From NCBI RefSeq assembly GCF_900167075.1, contig NZ_FUWH01000001.1:558001-622000 (forward strand): 64,000 nucleotides of DNA, read 5' to 3'. Shown here in pieces: positions 15,468 through 24,062 of the stretch. The translations under genes and the position numbers were made by a program. Positions within the stretch are counted from its first letter, which is position 1; each line of letters starts with the position of its first letter. The notes beneath the pieces are model-generated. The model worked only from the letters and a program-made list of their open reading frames with translations, had not been told where the DNA came from and did not search any database. The stretch is from Sediminibacterium ginsengisoli (GTDB lineage Bacteria > Bacteroidota > Bacteroidia > Chitinophagales > Chitinophagaceae).

Positions 15468-17852
15468 TCAGTTGTCGATCCGCTTTTTCTCATCGCTGTT
15501 TTCCTGTTCAATCTTCTTCCTGGCGAAAGTTTTGCCAAGGCTGAAATTGTAATTGAATGCCAGTGCAAAATTCCTTGTTTGTCTTTTCTGATAAAACTCT
15601 ACATGTGTGCCGTTATAATCTGTTTTCTCCTGCTCACGTGCTGTATTGAGAAGGTCTGAAATATAAAAGCTGATGCGGCCTTTGTTGTTCAGGATCCTGC
15701 GCGACATACTGAAGTCAGTATAGATAAAATCAGATGCTTTGGAATTGGCTGTTACATAAGCTGATCTGTATTCGAGACCAATATTCAGTTCGGCTATTTT
15801 CTTCAGTATAAAATTCTGTGTTGATCTCAAGGAGTAGCTTGTCTGCTTAATCGAAAAATCCTGGTATTTATTGCTGGTACGGTAAAGCGAAAGATTACTG
15901 ATGCTGTTCCACCAACTGAAGATCTTTGTATTGGCATTCAGCAGTAAGCCAGCTTCGGTACTGCTGTTAAAGTTCCGGTACTGTGTTTCAATAATATTAT
16001 TGCCCAGCGGATTGGTTAGCTGCGCGATGATATGATCTGTTACCGAAAAATATATATCTGCCGACAGTCCATGCAGAAACTGGTAACCAGCCTGTATATT
16101 ATGGGTATATTGTGGTAACAGATCCGGGTTGCCAGTGATAACTGTTACCTTATTGATCTGGAGCCGGTATGGATTCAGCTGGTTGAACCCGGGGCGCTGT
16201 AATCTCCGCGCATAGCTGAAATAGATCATACTGCCACCCTCTTCGTTAAGTGTCTGCGTTGCAAACAATGAAGGGAACCAACCGAAATAACTGCGTGAGA
16301 ATTGCTGACCATCTGTAACCGAATGACCATGCGCATAGGTCTGCTCGGCCCGGAGTCCCGCGTGAACACTGGTTTTATTCCATGTTTTGCTCAGCGAAGC
16401 ATAAGCCATCAGTAAGGTTTCATCGTAAATGAAATGATTGCTGGCAGACTGGTTCCTTACGGGTATATTATTAATGTAATCGTCTACAATCGTTTCATTA
16501 TCTCTTTTAATAGCAGCATATTTGGCCCCCGCTTTGAATTCTGTTTTAGCCGGTAATACTTTGGTGAAGTCGGATTGTAATGTATAAATGGTGGTTATAT
16601 TCGGTGTGCTGTTGGTATACCGTGCGTTTTGCTGTACATCACTGTATAATCCTTCAAATGCATTGATCTCCTCTTTTGTTCCTTTTGTATAGTCGCCGAT
16701 GATCTTTAATCCGGAACCAAGGGAATCCAGCTTCAGTTTGTAAGTAATATTGACACCATTGTTCCCCGGCTTACGGAACCAGTCTGAATAATTAACACCT
16801 GTAACGATTGTGCCTCCGGTATGCTCTTCTATGTATGTGGTAAATACATTGGATAATCTGCTGTTGGTAAGCTGACTTTGCAGGGTAACGGACTGGTTAT
16901 CCGAGATATCATATGCAGCGTTCAGGCGGTATAACTGACGCGTATTGCGGTTATGCCTGAAGCCGGAACCATGATAAGTATTCTTGTTCGCATAAAGAAT
17001 ATCATTGGTGCCGCTGGCGCTGTTTTTATCAAGCATTGCTGATGTGTTTCCGGACAGATAAAAGGCATTTCGTTTATAATCGAACGATATGCCACCGTTG
17101 ATATAGGGCTCTTTCCCCTGCTGCCGGTATTGCGAAAAAATGCTGCCGGTCAGCCCGTCACGTCTTCCCTTTTTCAGAATGATATGAATGATGCCGCCGG
17201 AACCGGATGCTTCAAATTCTGCGGGCGGGTTCTGGATAATTTCTATACGGCTGATATCTTCCGATTTAAGGGTTCTCAGGTATTCTGCAAGTGCATCGCT
17301 ATCCATGCGCTGCATTACATCGTTGATCATAACAGTTACCGACTGGTTGCCGTTGATGCGTATGCTGCCATCCTGCGATACCCATACACCGGGTGATCTT
17401 TCCAGTACATCAAGCCCCGATCCGGCACTTGCGAGAAAGCTGTTCTCGACGTTCACAATATAACGGTCCGCCTTTCTTGTTACCAGCGGTTTGGTTGCCG
17501 TAACTGTAACGTTGGCCAGCATATGTGCATCCTGCACTAATACGATCTTTGAGATACCTGTAGTGTCTGGATAAACAAAATGTTTGGTAAAAGGAAGATA
17601 ACCTGCCAGCGTGCATTTCAGATCATAAGATTTTCCCTGTTCGGGCGAAGCTGATAAAATAAAATGACCGGCGCTGTCTGCGATGGACGCAGCTGCAAAA
17701 CTGCTGTCCCTGAGCAATACCAGTGATGCATTTGCAAGGGGATTACCCTTATTGTCTGTAACAGTGCCTTTTAATTGCTGTTGTGCAATGGTATAAGCAG
17801 GAAAACAGAATAAGATCAGGCCAATGTATAAATAACGAAACGGTTGCTGCAT
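15468..17852 (-). CDS. Outer-membrane beta-barrel protein (OMP_b-brl_3 family, TonB-receptor-like)
   Basis: 794 residues. Signal peptide 1-23 ending TIAQQ. Then a carboxypeptidase-regulatory-like beta domain (about 25-110: GTVTDNKGNPLANASLVLLR), a plug-like region (VLERSPGVWVSQDGSIRING, then IEIIQNPPAEFEASGSGGII at about 200-225) and a barrel with the family signature YFSYARRLQRPGFNQLNPYR and GNPDLLPQYTHNIQAGYQ. The C-terminal strand ends FNYNFSLGKTFARKK. No TonB box is obvious. The role is probably transport or adhesion at the outer membrane. The gene lies downstream of a kinase and a LytTR regulator on the same strand, and a dyad (17892-17915) sits in its upstream region, so control by that regulator is plausible. 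Confidence 0.88.
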   Translation of the reverse strand: MQQPFRYLYIGLILFCFPAYTIAQQQLKGTVTDNKGNPLANASLVLLRDSSFAAASIADSAGHFILSASPEQGKSYDLKCTLAGYLPFTKHFVYPDTTGISKIVLVQDAHMLANVTVTATKPLVTRKADRYIVNVENSFLASAGSGLDVLERSPGVWVSQDGSIRINGNQSVTVMINDVMQRMDSDALAEYLRTLKSEDISRIEIIQNPPAEFEASGSGGIIHIILKKGRRDGLTGSIFSQYRQQGKEPYINGGISFDYKRNAFYLSGNTSAMLDKNSASGTNDILYANKNTYHGSGFRHNRNTRQLYRLNAAYDISDNQSVTLQSQLTNSRLSNVFTTYIEEHTGGTIVTGVNYSDWFRKPGNNGVNITYKLKLDSLGSGLKIIGDYTKGTKEEINAFEGLYSDVQQNARYTNSTPNITTIYTLQSDFTKVLPAKTEFKAGAKYAAIKRDNETIVDDYINNIPVRNQSASNHFIYDETLLMAYASLSKTWNKTSVHAGLRAEQTYAHGHSVTDGQQFSRSYFGWFPSLFATQTLNEEGGSMIYFSYARRLQRPGFNQLNPYRLQINKVTVITGNPDLLPQYTHNIQAGYQFLHGLSADIYFSVTDHIIAQLTNPLGNNIIETQYRNFNSSTEAGLLLNANTKIFSWWNSISNLSLYRTSNKYQDFSIKQTSYSLRSTQNFILKKIAELNIGLEYRSAYVTANSKASDFIYTDFSMSRRILNNKGRISFYISDLLNTAREQEKTDYNGTHVEFYQKRQTRNFALAFNYNFSLGKTFARKKIEQENSDEKKRIDN

Positions 17853-17891
17853 AATGCCGGTTATACAAAATTGATAATGATGTTTAAAACG

Positions 17892-17915
17892 GAGGGCGTA
17901 TAGACATACTCCCTC
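17892..17915. promoter_or_regulatory. Candidate operator: interrupted dyad upstream of the barrel gene
   Basis: Arms GAGGG and CCCTC flank GTAT/ATAC around a 4-nt centre (core GTATAGACATAC). It lies 40-63 nt before the ATG of the barrel gene, about where its -33 box would be. Nearly the same core (GTATAGAAATAC between GGGG and CCCC runs) occurs at 39968-39989 upstream of blaI. A protein-binding site is inferred; it could also fold as an RNA hairpin. Confidence 0.45.
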
Positions 17916-18027
17916 TTAACCCAATCAGCTTTATAGTATGAAAAGCGATTGATTAAAATTAGAGTTGAGAAAGAAGGTTGAAAAGAGGGATTGAGCGGTC
18001 TGCGGCTTCCGGTTAGTGACCGGTAAC

Positions 18028-18774
18028 TTATTTACCCGATAGTTGTTTCAGCAACTGGTCTTTTTTGGAGCGTGATACATCGATAAGCGAACCATCGCTC
18101 ATGAGCAGGCTGCCACCTTCGCCGCGGATGTATTTTTTGATTTCGTTCAGATTAACCAGGCTGGAATGATGCACGCGAAGGAAAGGATGTTCTTCAAGCA
18201 TTTCAGCTATCTCTTTCAGCGTGCGGGAAATGGTAAGCTTCTGATTGTCTTTTAATGTAAGGATGGTGTAGTTGCTGCTGGAAGTACAGAAAAGGATATT
18301 GTTGATCGCGATCATTTGCAATCCTTCCATTGTAGGCAGTGCAATACGGTTCGATAATGTCCGCGGATGCTGAAGCTGCGCGAGTAAAATATCGAGCTGT
18401 TGCGGCAGCAGGCGGCTTTTTCTCGTGATATATTTTTCGACGGCTGTTTTGAGCTCATTCGGATCAACGGGTTTCAGCAGGTAATCCAGTGCACTGATGC
18501 GGATCGCTTTAATCGCATACTGATCATAACTGGTGGTGAAAATAAAATCGAAAGATACCGGTGTGAGCTTTTCCAGCAGGTCAAATCCGTTCATGTGCGG
18601 CATTTCTATATCGAGAAATACCAGGTCAGGTTTCATGCCCCGGATCGCTGTTAAACCTGCTTCAGCACTGTTGCAGATCTGTATGATCTCTGTTTCAGGG
18701 CAATACTTTTTGAGCAGGCTGGCCAGCAGCTCCGAAGCGTAAGGTTCATCATCAATGATTATTGTCCTGATCAT
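18028..18774 (-). CDS. LytTR-family response regulator
   Basis: 248 residues. Receiver domain 1 to about 120 with acidic pocket Asp8/Asp9, phosphoacceptor Asp55 (LVFLDIEMPHMNG) and Lys101 (LLKPVD). The C-terminal LytTR DNA-binding domain (about 145-245) shows LPTMEGLQMIAINNILFCTS, LTISRTLKEIAEML, FLRVHHSSLVNLNEIKKYIRGEGG and the closing IDVSRSKKDQLL. LytTR proteins bind paired short repeats upstream of targets. The start lies inside the end of the kinase gene (23-nt overlap), so the pair is translationally coupled. It is the likely regulator of the barrel gene downstream (inference). Confidence 0.95.
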   Translation of the reverse strand: MIRTIIIDDEPYASELLASLLKKYCPETEIIQICNSAEAGLTAIRGMKPDLVFLDIEMPHMNGFDLLEKLTPVSFDFIFTTSYDQYAIKAIRISALDYLLKPVDPNELKTAVEKYITRKSRLLPQQLDILLAQLQHPRTLSNRIALPTMEGLQMIAINNILFCTSSSNYTILTLKDNQKLTISRTLKEIAEMLEEHPFLRVHHSSLVNLNEIKKYIRGEGGSLLMSDGSLIDVSRSKKDQLLKQLSGK

Positions 18775-20620
18775 CTGAGAATTGGTTTCGGATTTTTAAA
18801 ATTACCACAGTGCCGGCAATATTCCCGTCTTTATCATGTACGTCGGCCATGCTGAAATCATCTGCACTGTATTTGCTGCCATTATAAAGCGCCAGCCTTT
18901 CCGCAGTGAGCTTAAGGCCGTAAGATCCCTGCTTTTCCTCTGCATGTGTTTTCATCGCCGCTGCCTTCTCCCTGCCGATCCCGTTATCTGTTATTTTACA
19001 GATAAGCGTATTCTTATACAGGGAAAAGTCAATGGTAAGTTTTCCTTTTCTGGACTGGTGAAGTAAGCCATGCCAGATGGCATTTTCGCAGAACGGCTGT
19101 AATAAAAGCGAAGGAACGGAGACCATCGATGGCTGGATACCGGCATCGTAATGGATATAGTAATCGAATGCATCTTTAAACCGCAGCTGTTCCATATCGA
19201 GATAAAGCTTCAGCATGCTCAGTTCTTCTTCAAGCGTAATAATACTTTTGCCTGAATGCGCAAGTACCTGTCGGATCAGCCTGGAAAACCTTGTCAGGTA
19301 ATCTGAAGCCAGGTCTGTTTCGTTTTTGACAATAAAATGATTGATGGCGCTGAGGCAGTTAAAAATGAAGTGCGGATTCATCTGTGCCCGTAAAGCCTGC
19401 ATTTCAAGTTCTGCAGAGCGGTGCTGCAATTGCAGTTTTTCATTTTTATGCCTTAACGCAATGATGAAAAAAATGGAAATGCCCAGTACTGAAATGATTG
19501 CAATGCTGCCGATCAGGAAATTACGCTGCTGTTTCAGGAAACGCAATTCATCCGCTCTTTTTTCAAGATCATTCTTTTGTTTGAATGTATAAAGATGCCC
19601 TTTGAACTGATCAGACGAAATGCTGTCTTTCAGCTGTTCATATTGTTTGTAATGTTCAAACGCGAGCGTGGTATTTCCTTGTGTGCTGTAGATTTTCGAG
19701 AGCAGGAAATGTGCATTCTGCCTGTGTTGCCGCGTGCCTTTCAGATCGCCATCGTGCAGTGCTTCCGTTGCAGTTTGCAGTGCTTCATCGAGGCGGTTCC
19801 GGTTATAGTATACATTGCTCAGGCCCAGCAGGGCAGACATTTTGTGATTGATATTCTTGGAGCTGTCCTTTGCATTCAAGTAAACGTCATGATAATAATA
19901 ATATGCACTATCAAGCTGGTTTTTGAAAAGGAAATAATCCCCGAATTTCAGGTAGATCCTCATATTGCTCGGAGAGCCGTAGCGTGCGTTCCGGTAAAAG
20001 GACAAAGCAACGTCCGGTTGTTTCATCGCCATATAAAGATCCCCGAAGCGGGTATTCATTTCGCGGTAATCATAATTACCTCTTGAAGGGTGCAGTGCCG
20101 CGGCTTTTCTGAGAAGCTCAAGCGACATTGCATAGTCGCCGATATTTTTATAAAGAACACCCATCTGCACAATCGACAGCAGCATATTCTGCCTGTCGGA
20201 TACGGTCTTATACAATTCCAGGGCTTCCGTTACAGCAGCAAAAGCTTTTTCATAATTTCCCAGTTCATCGTAGATATTGCTGAGCAGCCTTAATGATGTG
20301 GCAGTTTGCCAGGCCTGATCCTGTTTTCGCAGATAGTGTAGCGAAGACTCCATCGTGTCTGCGGCCTCTTTAAAAATGCCCTGGTACCAGATAGCCTGCC
20401 CCATGCCTTTCAGCGCACTGCCGATGTAGAAGTTGCTTCCCGTTTCATATGCATAGGAAAGCGCTTTCCTGTAAACGGACAAGGCTTCCTGTGCCCGGAA
20501 TTCGGCCAGGTAATCACCTCCCTGTCTTGTATACCTGATGCATAGTTGCTCCGCATCCTGCGCTTTCAGCGGACAGAGATACCCGATCATCAAAAACAGC
20601 AACATCCAGGAACGCATCAT
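18752..20620 (-). CDS. TPR-containing sensor histidine kinase of the LytS-like (His_kinase) type
   Basis: 622 residues. Signal peptide (MLLFLMIGYLCPLKAQ, 6-21), then a periplasmic array of TPR repeats (about 25-345; e.g. LRLLSNIYDELGNYEKAFAAV), one membrane helix (367-389), a coiled coil, and the His_kinase domain with His417 in QMNPHFIFNCLSAINHFI. The ATPase domain has LLLQPFCENAIWHG and DNGIGREKA. Periplasmic TPRs suggest sensing through protein contacts. This kinase type pairs with LytTR regulators, and such a gene overlaps its 3' end. A second ATG three bases after the first is equally usable. 20621-20860 upstream holds no gene or clear motif. Confidence 0.93.
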   Translation of the reverse strand: MMRSWMLLFLMIGYLCPLKAQDAEQLCIRYTRQGGDYLAEFRAQEALSVYRKALSYAYETGSNFYIGSALKGMGQAIWYQGIFKEAADTMESSLHYLRKQDQAWQTATSLRLLSNIYDELGNYEKAFAAVTEALELYKTVSDRQNMLLSIVQMGVLYKNIGDYAMSLELLRKAAALHPSRGNYDYREMNTRFGDLYMAMKQPDVALSFYRNARYGSPSNMRIYLKFGDYFLFKNQLDSAYYYYHDVYLNAKDSSKNINHKMSALLGLSNVYYNRNRLDEALQTATEALHDGDLKGTRQHRQNAHFLLSKIYSTQGNTTLAFEHYKQYEQLKDSISSDQFKGHLYTFKQKNDLEKRADELRFLKQQRNFLIGSIAIISVLGISIFFIIALRHKNEKLQLQHRSAELEMQALRAQMNPHFIFNCLSAINHFIVKNETDLASDYLTRFSRLIRQVLAHSGKSIITLEEELSMLKLYLDMEQLRFKDAFDYYIHYDAGIQPSMVSVPSLLLQPFCENAIWHGLLHQSRKGKLTIDFSLYKNTLICKITDNGIGREKAAAMKTHAEEKQGSYGLKLTAERLALYNGSKYSADDFSMADVHDKDGNIAGTVVILKIRNQFSDDQDNNH

Positions 20621-20860
20621 CTGCAGGAGTTAAAAAATAAAACTATTCATTTAAGTACCGGTTCAGGATCTGAGTGAGCCGGTGGCGGTTTTGACTGAGT
20701 AAATAACGGCTTTTTGTGCCATTTTCCACCGGGATTATCCTGTGGATTCCATATCTTAGCAGTAATACAGGAAATGGTGTCTTCCTGACCCAACCGCTAC
20801 AGAGCTGATGACGCCTGCAAATTGTAAACTGGCTTTGCCATCATCCTTTTTTGCAGGTAT

Positions 20861-22165
20861 ATGAAACAAATCAAAACAATCATCCCGGGCTTTTCAACTC
20901 TGAAGCACGCTGCACAATGGCTGTGTTATCTTCTTGTTTTGGCCATCCTCTCCGGTTCAATGGTTGCCTTATTCCTCTGGTTACTGGAACTGGCAACGGA
21001 ATTCAGGTGGCAGCATGAGTGGCTATTGTTCCTTCTCCCCGTGGCAGGTGTTCTTATTTACCTGTTATATCGTTTTAAAGGAAAACGTTCCGAAAAGGGG
21101 AATGACCTGGTAATCGATGAAATTCACGAACCGGGTGGCGGCATTCCTGTTGGCATGACGCCTTTGATATTATTCTCTACAATCGTAACTCATCTTTTCG
21201 GTGGTTCTGCAGGGCGGGAAGGAACGGCGGTGCAAATGGGCGGCAGTCTTGCGGCACTCACCGGGAAATGGTTCAGGTTACCGGCAAACAAAGCCGGAAC
21301 CCTGCTGATGGCAGGCATTGCTGCCGGGTTTGGAGCCGTATTCGGAACGCCGGTAGCCGGTGCAGTATTTGCGCTGGAAGTGTTGACGGTAGGGAAGCTC
21401 AGATACCAGGCTTTCATTCCCTGCATCATAGCAGCATTGCTGGCAGACCTGGTCTGTAATGCCTGGGGGATCTCACATGTACAATACCGCAATTATCTTT
21501 CCGAAGATTTGAATGCTGATGTTTTATTACGTTTTAACTGGCTGTTGTTTTTGAAAGTACTGCTGGGCGGGATCCTTTTCGGATTGGCTGCACGCTTGTT
21601 TGCAACGGGCTTACATACTTTCAAAAAGATGGTTTCAAAACTGCCCGTACGGGCAGGCTGGCTGGTGCCTTTTGCCGGCGGTTGCATCATTATCGGACTT
21701 TCTTACTGGTTGCAGACATCCGACTATCTGGGGCTTGGCGTATCATCAAAAACGGAAGCCGGGACTTCCATCATAAGCGCTTTCCGGCAAAACGGAGCAA
21801 CAGACTGGAGCTGGTTCTGGAAAATCCTGTTTACGGTTATCACACTTGGCACAGGATTCAAGGGTGGAGAAGTAACACCGCTGTTTTTCATCGGTGCCAC
21901 ACTTGGTAATACCATCGCCGCACATACGGGAGCGCCGGCAGATCTTTTTGCAGCGCTCGGCTTTATCGCCGTTTTCGCGGGTGCAACCAACACGCCGATA
22001 GCTTGTACCCTCCTGGGCATCGAACTGTTCGGTCCGGCGTATGCGTTGTATTTTACAGTGGCCTGCTTTGCGGCTTATTATTCCAGCGGCCATAAAGGGA
22101 TTTACAAATCGCAGCGTGTACCTGTTTCCAAGTTCGACAAATGGCGGCGTACAACAGATGGTTAA
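20861..22165 (+). CDS. ClC-family chloride channel/transporter
   Basis: 434 residues with about 10-12 hydrophobic segments. The ClC signature is clear: FGGSAGREGTAVQMGGSLAA holds the gating-type Glu120, followed by AGIAAGFGAVFGTPVAGAVFALEVL, and later LGTGFKGGEVTPLFFIGATLGN and ATNTPIACTLLGIELFG. Two differences from textbook ClC proteins stand out: the first anion-filter motif GSGIP reads GGGIP, and GREGP reads GREGT. This points to the less-studied bacterial branch (YfeO-like), whose ions, chloride or fluoride, are not settled. It moves anions across the inner membrane. It is not obviously linked in function to the repair genes that follow 86 nt later. Confidence 0.9.
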   Translation: MKQIKTIIPGFSTLKHAAQWLCYLLVLAILSGSMVALFLWLLELATEFRWQHEWLLFLLPVAGVLIYLLYRFKGKRSEKGNDLVIDEIHEPGGGIPVGMTPLILFSTIVTHLFGGSAGREGTAVQMGGSLAALTGKWFRLPANKAGTLLMAGIAAGFGAVFGTPVAGAVFALEVLTVGKLRYQAFIPCIIAALLADLVCNAWGISHVQYRNYLSEDLNADVLLRFNWLLFLKVLLGGILFGLAARLFATGLHTFKKMVSKLPVRAGWLVPFAGGCIIIGLSYWLQTSDYLGLGVSSKTEAGTSIISAFRQNGATDWSWFWKILFTVITLGTGFKGGEVTPLFFIGATLGNTIAAHTGAPADLFAALGFIAVFAGATNTPIACTLLGIELFGPAYALYFTVACFAAYYSSGHKGIYKSQRVPVSKFDKWRRTTDG

Positions 22166-22222
22166 AATGTCCGTTATTGAAAATTGCGCAAGTTTCGGGT
22201 TATTTTACCGGTATGGCAGTGG

Positions 22223-22230
22223 TAGTTTTG
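22223..22230 (+). promoter_or_regulatory. -7 promoter element of the alkylation-repair genes
   Basis: TAGTTTTG matches TAnnTTTG exactly, 21 nt before the ATG at 22252. No convincing TTTG at -33 is seen, as might be expected for a promoter that needs an activator. The genes to 24657 follow with gaps of at most 3 nt or overlaps, so this may drive all of them. Confidence 0.6.
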
Positions 22231-22251
22231 TACTGTTATACCAATTGAATC

Positions 22252-23097
22252 ATGAAAGCACAGCACCAGGCAGACTTCAGCCGTATCGAAGAAGCCATTG
22301 ATTATATCAGGGCCAATTTCAAAGACCAGCCAGACCTCGATGAGATTGCAGGGAACAGTCATCTCAGCCCTTATCATTTCCAGCGGTTGTTTACTGCCTG
22401 GGCCGGCGTGAGTCCTAAAAAATTCCTGCAGTATATCAGTATTGATCATGCAAAGAAAATGCTGGCAGCGCAGGCATCACTCGCCGATGCTGCTTATGAG
22501 ACCGGATTATCGGGCACGGGCAGGCTGCACGACCTGTTTATCAGCATTGAAGGGATGACGCCGGGTGAATATAAAAATGGTGGCGAAGGACTGGTTATTT
22601 CTTACAGTTATGCAGATACGGTTTTCGGAATGGTACTGGTGGCAGCTACATCTAAAGGTGTTTGTCATCTTGCTTTCTGCGAAGATGAGCAGGACGCGTT
22701 TCTTAGATTGAAACAACGTTTCCCCCGAGCCACTTACCGGCATACAAATGACGATCACCAGGCACGTGCTTTACAGATATTTTCGCGTGACTGGAGCAAT
22801 ATCGAAGCGATAAAGCTTCATGTAAAAGGAACAGGCTTCCAGCTGAAAGTCTGGGAATCCCTTTTGAAAATACCGGCCGGTCAACTGACCAGCTACGGTC
22901 AGCTTGCAGGAAAGCTCAATCAGCCGAACGCCGCAAGAGCAGTGGGAAGTGCTGTGGGCGATAATCCTGTTGCCTTTCTGATCCCCTGCCATCGGGTAAT
23001 ACAGGCTGGTGGCGCATTTGGCCAATATCACTGGGGCAGTAAACGTAAAACCGCAATGATCGGCTGGGAAGCCGCATTACTGGAAACAAATTCATAA
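22252..23097 (+). CDS. Ada-like protein: AraC DNA-binding domain fused to O6-methylguanine-DNA methyltransferase
   Basis: 281 residues. The AraC-type helix-turn-helix domain (about 12-108) reads DEIAGNSHLSPYHFQRLFTAWAG and DAAYETGLSGTGRLHDLFI. The methyltransferase domain (about 120-275) has the acceptor Cys246 in LIPCHRVIQAGG and the DNA-flipping region QLTSYGQLAG, NAARAVGSAVGDNP. It removes methyl groups from O6-methylguanine irreversibly and probably activates its own and neighbouring genes. Unlike E. coli Ada it lacks the N-terminal methylphosphotriester zinc domain; a small protein with that domain is encoded separately at 23817. First gene of a tightly packed repair run. Confidence 0.95.
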   Translation: MKAQHQADFSRIEEAIDYIRANFKDQPDLDEIAGNSHLSPYHFQRLFTAWAGVSPKKFLQYISIDHAKKMLAAQASLADAAYETGLSGTGRLHDLFISIEGMTPGEYKNGGEGLVISYSYADTVFGMVLVAATSKGVCHLAFCEDEQDAFLRLKQRFPRATYRHTNDDHQARALQIFSRDWSNIEAIKLHVKGTGFQLKVWESLLKIPAGQLTSYGQLAGKLNQPNAARAVGSAVGDNPVAFLIPCHRVIQAGGAFGQYHWGSKRKTAMIGWEAALLETNS

Positions 23098-23099
23098 TT

Positions 23100-23813
23100 A
23101 TGGACATGATACAGGAAAAACTGGAGTCTGTTGAATGGACTTCAGTTTCCGCACAGCTGCATGCGAATGGATATGCGCTTGTGCCGGCATTGCTGGATGC
23201 GGAAATATGCGATCAGATCAGTAATCAATATGATCAGCCGTCATTATACCGTAAAAAGATCAGCATGGAGCGATACCGTTTCGGGTTGGGGGAATACAAA
23301 TATTTCAGCTACCCGCTTCCATTGTTGATACGGCAGGTCAGGACCTTTGTATATGAACGTCTTGTGTTTGTAGCCAACCAGTGGATGCAGCTGTTGAACA
23401 TCGGCCAGGCTTACCCTGATACGCTTGATCAGTTGCATGAGGCCTGCGTTAAAAAAGGTCAGGACAAACCAACGGTATTAATCCTGAAATATGGCCCCGG
23501 GGGTTATAACACGATGCATCAGGATATATACGGCGATCTGTTTTTCCCGTTTCAGCTGGTCATTTTTCTGGATGAGCCGGGAATAGATTATACAGGTGGA
23601 GAATTTGTATTGACACAGCAGGTGCCAAGGGCACAGTCTAAAGCAATTGTTTTACAGCCGCGGAAAGGAGATGTGCTGATCTTTACCACTAATTTCAGGC
23701 CTGTGAAAAGTTCAAGAGGGTATTACAGGGCGAACATGAAACATGGCGTAAGCGTACTGCACAGCGGTCAGCGGCGTACATTGGGCATTATTTTTCATGA
23801 TGCAACCAGCTGA
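23100..23813 (+). CDS. 2-oxoglutarate/Fe(II)-dependent oxygenase
   Basis: 237 residues. The double-stranded beta-helix iron site is His140-x-Asp142 (YNTMHQDIYGD) and His215 (NMKHGVSVL), with Arg225/226 (GQRRTLGIIFHDA) to bind 2-oxoglutarate; GPGGYNT and YTGGEFVL are typical of the prolyl-hydroxylase-like 2OG-Fe(II) family. It starts two bases after the Ada-like gene's stop, and the small zinc-domain gene starts three bases after its own stop. Proteins of this kind are often found beside Ada in Bacteroidota. The context suggests demethylation of DNA, RNA or a protein in alkylation defence; the substrate is not known. Confidence 0.88.
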   Translation: MDMIQEKLESVEWTSVSAQLHANGYALVPALLDAEICDQISNQYDQPSLYRKKISMERYRFGLGEYKYFSYPLPLLIRQVRTFVYERLVFVANQWMQLLNIGQAYPDTLDQLHEACVKKGQDKPTVLILKYGPGGYNTMHQDIYGDLFFPFQLVIFLDEPGIDYTGGEFVLTQQVPRAQSKAIVLQPRKGDVLIFTTNFRPVKSSRGYYRANMKHGVSVLHSGQRRTLGIIFHDATS

Positions 23814-23816
23814 TGT

Positions 23817-24062
23817 ATGATGCGGCACGATGAAATAAATGATAAATCGTTGCGAAGAGATATCCGGCGCTCTGTAATAACTACCGCAGGTAACCGCAGG
23901 TTGAAAATTTATGGTAAATTGAACTGCCGCTCCGGTAAAAAGATGAAGCGCCGGAACCGCGTGTTCTTTGCTTCAGTACATGAAGCGGAAGCAAACGGGT
24001 TCAGGCCTTGTGGTCATTGTATGCCGCTTGCCTATAAAGCATGGAAAGATGGAATTGTTTGA
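23817..24062 (+). CDS. Stand-alone Ada-type metal-binding domain protein
   Basis: 81 residues. The C-terminal 50 match the zinc domain that in Ada takes methyl from phosphotriesters: KIYGKLNCRSGKKMKRRNRV, VFFASVHEAEANGFRPCGHC. The Cys in NC corresponds to the methyl-accepting Cys38 of E. coli Ada, and CGHC to Cys69/Cys72. The position of Cys42 is Lys, so only three Cys remain; His in CGHC might substitute as ligand. Its position between two oxygenase genes, with a 14-nt overlap into alkB, suggests it supplies in trans the function missing from the AraC-MGMT protein at 22252 (inference). Confidence 0.85.
   Translation: MMRHDEINDKSLRRDIRRSVITTAGNRRLKIYGKLNCRSGKKMKRRNRVFFASVHEAEANGFRPCGHCMPLAYKAWKDGIV

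Noticed and set aside
19577..20086. 169-codon open frame antisense to the TPR kinase
   Set aside because: Shadow of the kinase TPR region; no start signal or family.
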